DNA from: Clavaria fumosa
Taxonomy: Eukaryota > Basidiomycota > Agaricomycetes > Agaricales > Clavariaceae
Assembly (NCBI GenBank): GCA_951802425.1
Contig: OX637796.1
Span: 2,294,001-2,358,000 of the forward strand
Length of the DNA stretch: 64,000 nt
Direction of reading: 5' to 3'
In this document: positions 32,046 through 42,866 of the stretch, one piece after another
How positions within the stretch are numbered: position 1 is the stretch's first letter
Layout: each line of letters opens with the position of its first letter
Program-made: the position numbers and the translations under genes
Notes under the pieces: model-generated
The model's input: the letters and a program-made list of their open reading frames with translations, nothing else
Told to the model about the DNA's origin: nothing
The model's database searches: none

Positions 32046-34055
32046 TTACCGCTCCTTCTCGGTCCACATTTCCATCGTACTGATCTCCAGAATCATGCGT
32101 CTTCTCAAGTACGGTACATCGGATTGGTTGAAATTGAATGTTTTCTTTCCCCTGGAAAGGTGTTCGAAGTATTGGCAGATAAAGACACCTGTATCTTCCG
32201 AGTTCGGACTGAGGGGTATGCCCTGTAATTTGTTACGCTAGATTGGCAAGTTGCGATTGCAGAGAAACAACGTCTACTCACCGTTGGAACACGATCAACC
32301 CAATTGGAAAAATCGAAGGGCACCGGTTTTTTGGCCGGCTTGGCCAAACGTACGTTGTCCAGAAACGACCGCAAAAGCTAAGCGAAAATGTTTAAATAAA
32401 GGCAAGGGATTTCAGCGATGAATTACCTTGAAGATAGTGGCCGATGGGGTAAGCATAGTACCGTATAGCTCGATGCTTTTGGCGCCAAAATCTATCGTTG
32501 CAGCCGACCAGTGGAAGCGGTTGTGGAGAATGGGTATCATGAGGAGCTCTTGTTGGAATATGTCAACCTGCAACTCATCATGAATAATCATGTACAGACG
32601 AGCGATTCCCCAGACTATACCTCCATCCATTTCTTGTAGTTCCCCTTAGAGCCGTTGCTGACCAATGCCGGCCAAAAAGAAGTATTGAAAAAATAAATAT
32701 CTCGTTCGTCAGTTCTCCTTGTGGTTTTTCTTCGATCAACTAGCAGTTCTCCGTAGAAGTTCACAATAGGATTATTCAGCCGTTGAGAAGGCTTTAACGT
32801 GGCCAAATCCTCCATACGAATTTCAACACCACCTAGTTTGGCAGAAAAGCTCGACCTATCCATAACAGCGAAGACATCCATCTCATGTTCGGTGCCGAGG
32901 GAGGTGGGAAGCAAACCGACGGGGGGTTTGGGTTTCTTCAACTGGTTATTACTGTTCGCTGAATCATTTTCGCACTTCGGTTCATCTACCGGAGACTGTG
33001 TCTTTTGAACAGATTTCTGCATTTAGAAACTCCGGTCAGTCCGGATTGTTAGACGACCTGGCTCAAAAACGCACCAAATGAGGAGTCTTCTTTACCACCC
33101 CAGACGATGCATGTGGAGGATGAAGAGACTTCTTGGACATCCTCTGTGACGCGTGTGGAGGGTGGGGTTGAGGCAGCACCGCAGACCTGCCGGCGGTACG
33201 GCGCGATTCAACCGCCGACTTCGGCCGTTCTAGCGGCGATACCGAAGGTACGAACGCCGAGCCGCTCGGGGTATTCCAAGAAGAAGAGAGCGTGGTGTTG
33301 CCAGACGTGTTGTGGTAATAAAAATTGTCTGCGACCACCGGCGGACAAGCCTCACACATTGTCCGGGGTGCATAGTATCCAAGCGAGTTGACCTTCATAG
33401 CGCTCAACCCCATTTATTCCGCGAAAGACAAGAGATATGACTAACCATTACATTGAGTGGTGGGGCACCCTGACCCCTGCCGAAAGGAGAGGACATATAA
33501 GCCCTGAGATATAAGAGCACTTGAGATCCGACAATCAAAAAAAGACAGCGGGAAAAAAGGCCACACATTTCTGCCCTTGGGTAAACAAAGACAGGACTCA
33601 GGCCAGACATTGCTGGCATATATTGCACCCCGTCGGGAGACACGGACAAAGGATATTCAGGCCTCGTCAGATCCACATTCGGAAAGTTGCCGTCCCAATA
33701 GTCGGTGGAGGCTAATGGAGACAGGGACTGTGCAAAGGAGGTTTCGATACGAGGCCGTTGGTCGGTCGGAAGAGGGTAGGATGCTTCGAGATGAGTTACA
33801 GGTTGCGGCTAGGAGGAAGGATCAGCGTGAGTCGTTTGTGGAGAATGGCGTATTCCTACTCACAAACGTGCGCACAGAACCGTCGAACGCTGTTGATGCG
33901 GCTGCGCGAGGTGTGTTGAAGACTGGAGCGGTTGGTTTCGAAGGCTCTCGTAAATATAAGAATGGAGCTTGGGAGAGCACATTACCTGGTCTGCATCTTC
34001 TTGGAGAAGTGAATGGCTGGTTTGGAACGACGGGAGAGGCTTGAGCGTAAATCAT
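32046..34055 (-). CDS. Ulp1-like SUMO pseudoprotease (tandem paralogue lacking catalytic residues)
   Basis: This is a tandem paralogue of the ULP1 gene at 28090-30591. The N-terminus (MIYAQASPVVPNQPF, Pro/Ser-rich, several exons) is disordered. The C48-like domain aligns throughout: LKPSQRLNNPIVNFYGELL, IYFFNTSFWPAL, LHNRFHWSAATIDF, SIELYGTML, PFDFSNWVDRVP, IPLSPNSEDTGVFICQYFEH and VPYLRRRMILEIS. The catalytic His is kept (32511-32513), but Asp is Gly (32460-32462), Cys is Thr (32190-32192), the oxyanion Gln is Ser and WLND is RLNN. Intron sites match the intact gene (after KW, after IFK, before IPL), and splice signals and frame are intact, so this does not look like a decaying pseudogene. 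It should not cleave SUMO. A role as a SUMO- or Ulp1-binding decoy is inference. The stop is at 32046-32048; a splice at CGGTAAGT there could extend the tail. Confidence 0.8.
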
Positions 34056-34477
34056 GACAACAGGGATGCGTGTTGGAGAGGATACAGATGAGCGCTATGG
34101 TGCTGGCAGGGTCTGTGGCCAACGGAGCTTTTAAATCTTATGACTAGGATTGTCGCGCAGTTCGTGTTTCAGATATTTTTCGCCCCACCAGACGTCAGAC
34201 CGGTGTACCTCAAAATCGGGGGAGGCTGTTCTTATTCGAAATTTCGCCTTGGATTTACCGAGTCATTTTTTGCTCTGTCTATGTCTTCCAGTCATTGATC
34301 ATGGCGATTCTGAAACTTCTTCTTGGGAGTTGCAGAGCACAAAATCAGTTGCAGAGTCAGTGTAGCTAGCAGCAATGGTGATAGAAGCGGGCAGCCGCGC
34401 GGAATGCTCGCGTCACATGCTTGGGGAAAGGCAGAGTGATATGTCACGCGTTGGCGTTGAAAACGAAATTCAGAGCC
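34056..34477. promoter_or_regulatory. Divergent promoter between the Ulp1-like paralogue and TUM1
   Basis: About 420 bp separate the two starts. No gene or repeat is seen. The TUM1 start is not certain: an in-frame ATG at 34421 would shorten this region. Confidence 0.4.
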
Positions 34478-35804
34478 ATGTTCCGCATTCCAAATATTCG
34501 AATGTTGACCAGGCTGGTCGCAAGACGCTTCTCGTACACGGGTGTACGCTCCATAGCTAGCGACACCCATTACCCTCTCCTTCAGACCCCAGCATCCCTC
34601 TATGAATTATCGTCTGGGTCTGATAAGTTGTCCATCATTGATGCGACTTGGGTCTTGCCCAACTCCACCAGTAACCCCAGGACACAGTACCTGTCTAGGA
34701 GGCTTCCAGGTGCACACTTTTTCGACCAAGATCTGATGGCGAGCTCCAACGAACTAGGTCTGACGCACATGATGCCGTCTTCCCAAATGTGTGCTCTTCT
34801 CTATGGTACGTGTGTCTTTGGCATTTTTGGTGAAGTAGAAGTGAATGTGGTTATGATAGGTCAATTCAGGATAGGGCCCGATACGCATGTCGTAATGTAC
34901 TGCACCGTTATCCTTCCCTTCCACAGCTGATATTCTTGATGTCATTAAATCCTGGTCAGTTACGATACGCATGGTGTATTCTCTTCTCCTCGAGCGCTCT
35001 TCATGTTTCGCGCCGTTGGGCACACCAAATCCAGTATCCTTAATGGTGGTTTGCCGCGCTGGCAGACAGAAGGCTACCCTGTCCAGGGCGGCCCACCTTC
35101 TCCCATCGAGCATTTGGTCTGCTCCGAGCGGACTTTAGACAACTCTGCCATCCGGAGTTAGTCCGTCTAGCCATCATTTCGGGTTTATTTAAATTTTTCA
35201 GATTAACTTACGATCTGCTGAACAGATTACGAGCAGATGGTAGCTAATTCCAAGCTGTCCGACTCGGCGGCTGAACTCGTTCTCGACGCTCGTTCACGTC
35301 GCCGGTGAGCTTCCCGCTCTGCGTCTTTGTTCTTTATGTAGTTATGAGACTGCCCTAAAAACACTCGACCACAAAATCACGACAGCTTCCGAGGCTTAGA
35401 TCCCGAGCCACGTCCCGGTATTTCCTCTGGGCACATCCCGAACTCGCACTCGCTCCCGTTCGACCTTTTTCTGGAAAAGCATACAACACCAGATGGGTCG
35501 GCGACATACACGACGCTCCTTTCGCCAAAAGCGATCCGTCAAGCGCTCGTAGATGCGGTGGGCACAGAGACTGCGGAGCTCATCATCAAGGGCGAAAAAC
35601 AGGTTGTAACAACGTGTGGTAGTGGGATGACCGCATGTGTGTTGTGGCTAGGATTGAAACTGCTTGGCGTAGAGAGGATTGCACTCTATGACGAGGTGAG
35701 TTGGCGGTATTTATGAATGTATGTCTTTGGTTCACATTTTATTGTGTCAGTCGTGGGCTGGATATGCAATGAGGAAGGAAAGTGTCGTTATCAAAGAGAC
35801 CTAG
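34478..35804 (+). CDS. TUM1: 3-mercaptopyruvate sulfurtransferase / rhodanese-domain protein
   Basis: Tum1 has two rhodanese domains and transfers sulfur from 3-mercaptopyruvate, in yeast toward tRNA thiolation. The N-terminus (MFRIPNIRMLTRLVARRFS, later VRSIAS) looks like a mitochondrial presequence; ATGs at 34421 and 34502 are alternatives. The first domain is inactive: SIIDATWVLPNSTSN, RLPGAHFFDQDLMASS, then THGVFSSPRALFMFRAVGH and ILNGGLPRWQTEGYPV over introns. The second domain carries VLDARSRR, GHIPNSHSLPFDLFL and the active-site loop TTCGSGMTACVLWLGL; CGSGxT is the mercaptopyruvate type rather than the CRKGxx of thiosulfate enzymes. The last exon, ESWAGYAMRKESVVIKET, ends at 35804. The protein is about 330 residues, usual for the family. 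Confidence 0.88.
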
Positions 35805-36299
35805 AATTCTTGTGATTTTCTCAATACCTGACTAGGTAAAAAAAGGAATTGCTGTGGAGTTGACATCTGGCTTTGATCGAACGCACACTGCTCAAGGCGG
35901 CCCTGGACTTGTCCAGATTGGTTGCAACAAACGGAACGGAGCGCCGACTAAACCAGTTCAGAACATGGAGAGTGGCGAGAAATATCATCCGGTACAAAAG
36001 AATGGTTGGAACAACTGTGGCTGCGTGGCAATGGCGTCACAAGATGCTGTGGTAACTGCGGGTGCCTGTGCTCGCCGGTGCTAAGCCGAGTCACGCATTT
36101 CGAATATTGAAATTGAATATTGCAACAATCGAACGACGATGGACACGGTTGATTCGGCAACTTGGCAACTTGAAATTTGCCGGGTGTTACTGCTAATTGT
36201 TAATGTGGTGACCGGGTTAACTTTCACCGACGTTCTCACGATTCTTCCAAAAAAGGGAAAGGAGGTCTAAACTGTAGATGCCTACCATTTCACTCTGCG
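35805..36299. other. Spacer between TUM1 and the Swd3 gene
   Basis: No gene seen. A small palindromic-looking tract, TTTCGAATATTGAAATTGAATATTGC, near 36097-36123 is split here only for note: its halves ATATTGAAAT and ATTGAATATT overlap. Two short open frames (35854-36084 and 35948-36160) have no recognisable family. Confidence 0.35.
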
Positions 36300-37638
<1,339 letters not shown>

Positions 37639-37946
37639 CTTGCGGTTATATATATATATATAGTCCGCGGCGCGCCCTGCTTCGAGAACCGCTGGAGAGC
37701 GTGTAGTCAGACGAGTAGCTTCCTGTCAAGCCCACCATGCGTCAGAGGAGCTGGTGCATTGGTGCCAACGGTCGAGACCAGGCCTATCTATCGTTTACAC
37801 GAATGCGATTGCAGCAGAACCATGTGTGCTAGACCAATATTGCGAAAATTTCAATCCTTCCTTTTTGCCAAAAAAAATTAATAAAGAATAAAAACACTCT
37901 TGAATTCAATTATCTGAGTAGCATTGTTAGCCTTTCCGAGCACCGT
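37639..37946. other. Spacer with TA microsatellite
   Basis: A 16-bp (TA)8 run lies at 37647-37662, just after the Swd3 stop. The rest is the shared 3' region of two convergent genes, with A-rich tracts near 37870-37895. No gene seen. Confidence 0.6.
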
Positions 37947-40900
37947 TCAGACAGCACACCTACCGTCACGCCAATACTGCCTGAAATGCTCCAACACTTC
38001 AACGACAATGCCACTCTTATACATTAGACCATGATCGGCACCCTTCGCAACCGTGACCTGACATCGATCCTCACCCATCGTCTTCTCCAACCATCGGATG
38101 CCGTTCTCTGCTATTTTCTCGTCTTTTTCTCCGTACCAAACGCAAACTTTGTGGGGATACGACGCGTATGAAAACCCCCATGACTGGTTTTCGCGATTCA
38201 GAACTTGTAACAGATCGCAGTGGGTACCCTTAGCAGACTCGGCGTGTGAAGCTGCGATCAAGGCACTGCCAAGAGCAGCTTGATATCTGACACCAGGTAT
38301 ACTCGACACGTATGGGGAGGTGAAAATGCTGGGCACGGGAGAGGATGGTGCAGGAGAGGCAGGAGGAGAAGGCGGGAAGCGTGGTGAAAGAGTGGAAGAG
38401 CTGAAGGAGGTTGTGCGATGTCCTTTCATGCGGCGAGCAATGTTACCCGGCATAGTTTGAAAGTAGAAGGCATCCGAAGTGGTGAGTGCAGAGTTACGGT
38501 CCCATGCGCTTGTGCGGGAGAGGCCAACATCATCGAGGCTCAAAGTACATTCGATGTTGAGTGTCGGGGGCAGTTGAGGAGCAGAGGAGTCAGATATGCG
38601 TGGTGTAGCTGATGCAGCTGCCTTTGCCCTCAGGGAACCCATAGATCGCAAAGCTTTCAGCCTTCGGCCGGGGCTAAAAGACCCAGATCTTTCATCGGTT
38701 GGCGTTGGCGCGGTAGCATCCCCCTTCCTTCTCTTGAAAAAAGCTCTTGAAAACTTCTTCCTACCCGTATGGAGGCCAAAATCGTTCCCCGCTTGGCGTC
38801 CAAATTGAGATGGCGTTCCTAACGTACTGCGGCTTTCAAAACGGCCTTCAAAATCCCTCAGATCGTCATACTCGCCCCAACTGCCTGAACCTATGCTGGG
38901 ACGCCTATCAGCCAATGAGTTACCGACAGCGAGAGTGTCCCCGTTGGGATGCAGGGTGAGTTTAGATTTGTGACCATCTGGTGACTGCGACGGGGCAATA
39001 TGGCCAATCCCCTCGAAGGTTAGGCTCGGCGGCTTCCCCAGCATCCAGGCCTGGATCTTCCACTCCGCTGCTTGAGCGGTCTTGAGAATGGTATTTGGGA
39101 CGTATTTAAGCCATTTGTATGAACCTGATCACAAGGACCACATGTTAGCGGGTTTCACAATGAAAATGGTAAAGCTGACCAGCTTCTCCGCCACCAACCC
39201 ACGGGGCCAGAAGACAGATGCTACCCCTTACTCGCTCCCGGACCTTATTGGCGAACGAAAGTGCATAAGGTGCGCCAGCTGAATGAGCCATTATGCTGCA
39301 TTGCTCTATGCGTAACAAGTCTAAAACTTCTTCCACGACTGCTGCCCATTCGATGACGCCGCTCATAGACCTGGGCCGTGCCTCTGTTCGGCCTAGACCC
39401 CAACTAAAACGCAGAGGAGTCAGAATGTGTCATAGAGAATCAAGACGCACATACCGGTCAATGGTAATGAGTCTGATTCCTAGACATTCAGCCATTTCAT
39501 CGTACAAGCCCATAATGTGTCTGACACAACCTAAACCTAGAAAAACCACCACAGGGAAGCCAGTGCGGTCCCCAAGATCGGAAAGGCTGACCGTAAGCGG
39601 ATTGCTGAGCGAAGCGTGGGGAGATCTTGTCAGCTTAAGAAGAGTCGTAAGGCGCGCGGAACGTAGATATTGAGCGATGGCTTGAGACTGGCTACTCGGC
39701 GTCGCAGCCCAAAACGAACCGCAATCCCGAGGCGACGATGGCTGCCGGGTGGAAGCCGCGGAAGACGTATATATGGAAGGTTCTGGAGGATATTCCGAAC
39801 GAGGGGAGACGGTATTGAATGTGTCCGACCCAATCGAAGAGCGATTAGATAATGGAGGTGCGTTTGCATGCATGTTCAGGTATAAATCTTTTTGTCGACG
39901 CAGACTGCGCTTTATCTCGCCCGCTACACTATCCATGGACGAGTGAGAATGTAAGTCGCTATCCGCCTCAGAATCCGATGGTTCAGGCACTGCGCTTTCG
40001 TGCAGCCCACCGTTATGGGTGCGAAAAGACACCGTTGGAGACGGTGTCTGAGAGTGGGTCGTTAAAGGCCTGGAATGTGCTTGAGAGGAAGGGGCATAAG
40101 TTTGAATGATTTCCGAGATAGATGGCACATCTGGTCTTCTAGAGACTGGTGTGGAACGCCAACATGAGTCGTCCGAAGAAGCAGGCGAAGCGACAGAAGA
40201 GTTGACGTTGGGTGAAGTGGGTCGTGTGGACGTCATCTCATGGAACATAGATGTTACAGGTGAAGAATTTGTCGGAGATGGTGAGGAAGGACATGGCTGC
40301 GCGAGCGGAGAGGATATCGGGTCGCTCGCATCGACTGGGGTCCCTCGAGAAGGGTTATTTTGTGGAAATGCTCGGCGTCGGGACGACTTTGTAGCGCTAT
40401 TTGACTTTTGAGGCTTTGACGGTGGTCGGCTAGCCCCAATTCCCAGTACGACTCCAGGAGGGGGAGTAGGCAGTGGAGGTTGATAGAGAGGGTGATGTCC
40501 TGGTATTGCGAAGCGAGAGCGGCCATTAATTCGCGGCGATTGCACTTCATCGTCCCCAAATCCATTCATGCCATCCACCAATGCGTCCATAAATTCTACG
40601 CCAGCGACTGGGGCGGCAACGATTGAAGAATCAAAATAGGCAGAGCTGCTGGTGAAGTCCGAAAAAGTCTGAGGAGGGGTATCCGCCCGAGGCCGTGCGA
40701 ATGAGCGGGACACGGGGAACAATGGAGCGTCGTGCCGTTCCCGTGATGGTAGGACGTTCGTTGCTTCAGTCATGTATGTGCAGAGCGATTCCGCTGAATC
40801 TGGCGATGGAAAAACGACCGCAGAGTCGACTGCAGAATCGTACGAAGCTTGACTATGTCGGGTGTCACGTAAATGGGACTTCGTAGACCGTGCGACGGTT

Positions 40901-41142
40901 GATCGTTCGCGCCTTTTGGAACTATGACTGCGGGTATCAGGGCTCGAGGCGTAACCAAGGCTTGCGTCAAAAGAAGTTGGATGGGTCAATGGTGAATCAG
41001 GGCTATAGGCCTCGATCGCCGAAGATTTGTCTCTGCTCCCCTTCCGCAATGACAAAAAGGATGACTTGCTCCGAGGACTGGGCCCAGCATTGGAGCCCGT
41101 TAAGGTGGCGGTCGATGAACGGGCCCTGGGAGGAGCATGCAT
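37947..41142 (-). CDS. Large alpha/beta hydrolase with long disordered regions
   Basis: The first exon (minus strand) carries about 500 residues of Ser/Pro/Thr-rich disordered sequence beginning MHAPPRARSSTATL, followed by the hydrolase opening FPVVVFLGLGCVRHIMGLY and IRLITIDR. After introns come WGLGRTEARPRSMSG, VVEEVLDLLRIEQC and the nucleophile elbow MAHSAGAPYALSFA (Ser in A-H-S-A-G). A second disordered insert (about 38300-38950) separates this from the C-terminal part: HKVCVWYGEKDEKI with the likely acid Asp, and VAKGADHGLMYKSG with the likely catalytic His. The triad is therefore present, although the core is split by an unusually long insert. The substrate is unknown; such proteins recur in fungi as uncharacterised hydrolases. 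The start is uncertain: the frame extends upstream to an ATG at 41218-41220. Confidence 0.75.
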
Positions 41143-41390
41143 ACGAGAGACCTGAGTTGGACGTCGTAAGTTGGAAAGAATGATTTGTAACGTAGTCCGA
41201 ACAAGAACAACTGCGATCATATAATCAGGGCCATAGCTTTACAATAGAATGCACAGCGGCCCGGTACAGTGCTTGAAGAGGAGGTCCCAACTCGTATTTG
41301 CAACGGAAACACTTGGTATAAAACAGCAACTTCGCAACTGCATTCTAACTACAGGCTAAAATGTGGATCGCGGGGTCCATGTATTACAAA

Positions 41391-41443
41391 ATCAACGATG
41401 GATGGTTTCCCGTCGTCACGACGGGAAACCATACATTGTTGAT
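41391..41443. repeat. 53-bp near-perfect palindrome
   Basis: Two 26-bp arms (41391-41416 and 41418-41443) flank a single central base and pair with only two mismatches. The innermost 15 bp, TGGTTTCCCGTCGT and its inverse, are perfect. It lies in the gene-poor patch 250 bp upstream of the hydrolase start. Confidence 0.85.
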
Positions 41444-41689
41444 TTCAGCCAGCGGGCCTCGTCGCTCACGCATTATGTTCCCATGGATGACACAAGCGTT
41501 GTTGATCGATTTTAAGATTCGCTGGAAAGATATTCTGAGGAGTAAAGCAAGAGGATGAGAGGAGAATGCAAACGTTTGGGACGAGTATTTAACATACTTT
41601 ATTCTGCTGCCAGCGCACGTCATGATGAGAGCCCTCATTATCTTCCAGTTCGTTGTCCGCAGTTCGTTGTCCACAAATTGGCCAAAGGT

Positions 41690-41972
41690 GTGTGGGATTT
41701 CTCGGAGTGCAGATGTTGATAGACATTGCATTCATCCCCCAAAGCACTCTTTTCATCCGCCGAGAACGCTAATTTGACAGCAACGGGGATGTCTTTTCCG
41801 GCGGGGTTTTCATTATACCTATGAACGATACCGTCGAGCCTGCTGTTCCCCAAGAGGTGAGGATGATTTTAATTGCGTCTTGGTCAATCATGGACCTTGT
41901 CGCTGGGTGGTAACGGAATGATGAAAGTGGCAGGGGCGGGGGAAGTGTAGAATCCGAAGAAGAGGTATACAT
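41690..41972 (-). pseudogene. Fragment of a fungal protein-kinase-like gene
   Basis: On the minus strand two overlapping frames give pieces of a kinase N-lobe: a degenerate glycine-rich stretch (GNSRLDGIVHRYNENPAG), the beta-3 lysine in IPVAVKLAFS and a helix-C-like DEKSALGDECNVYQHLHSEK. The frame stops soon after, near a small direct duplication of GTTCGTTGTCC (41646-41672), and no C-lobe motifs (HRD, DFG) follow. I read it as a relic of the agaricomycete kinase-like family with VKLAF and DE-x4-E-x-x-x-Y-x-HL motifs. This is pattern recognition, not a database match. Confidence 0.45.
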
Positions 41973-42866
41973 GCATAATATTTCGATTCGATACAGCGTT
42001 GAGGGTTAGCCTAGACAATCATTAATCAATTCCAGTCAAAACCATGGACCAACAACATACAAGGTGTCAGAGCTATTCTTTTGCAGCGCCTTCGCGCCCC
42101 GACCACCCTGACCCCTGCCTTCGCCTCCCACTGATAGGGACTCTTTTAGTGACACGTTCCGGCCCCGGATGGTCGAACCTGTTTGTTGCTTCCAGATCCA
42201 TCATCTTCGTCGCCATCATCATCTCGTGGCTTATTAGTAGTGCATCACCCTTCTGTTTCAGCCTGTTTAGCTTGTGGATAGTAGCCATGTAGAGTGCAAC
42301 GTGGATCTTGCCATAGGCGGTAATAAGTTTCGAAAGGAAGAACATACCAAGGTTTCCCGATTACAGGTTGTGGAATCTTAACTTAATGAATGGCTTGTGC
42401 CCATGCCTAAGCAAGAGAGTGAGAGCGATGACTAAAGGCATGATACCTGTTGGAGAATCTTTGCGACAGGTATGAGTCCTTTTTGAATTGATAGAGGAGG
42501 ACGGATTGAAAGGGAGGTTGAGTTTTCAAGGACGCCATTCCTCCAACAAGCGAGCAGGAAGAGGGAGAAATTCGACTGGGACAATAACGTCCTCTTTTAC
42601 AAACCTCGCTGCTCAGTTATCGCTCATTCCTCGCAGGGACTGGTCACAAGTCTATTCAAGTTCACGGACTTGTAAGACAACGAATGTTGCGGGACAAAGA
42701 TTACACGACGAATGCATCTGTAGCTATACTGCAAGGTTCTCATGATGCGCCAAACTTCGGCGCTTTCAATGGACTAAATGATATTTCTAAGACTTGGAAG
42801 CCGGAATATGAAGATTGATCGCTGGATATATGTAAGGTCAGCTTGTTCAGTAAACATAAGAATAAA
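41973..42866. other. Gene-poor spacer upstream of the kinase relic and downstream of the RhoGEF
   Basis: No supported gene. Open frames at 42044-42292 (plus), 42073-42345 (minus) and 42488-42745 (plus) lack recognisable families. Together with the relic and the palindrome next door this is the least gene-dense part of the window besides the Ulp1 spacer. Confidence 0.4.

Noticed and set aside
32046..34055. Calling the second Ulp1-like gene a pseudogene
   Set aside because: All exons I traced stay open and all introns have GT-AG signals; only catalytic and substrate residues are changed, so selection for a non-catalytic product is a better reading.
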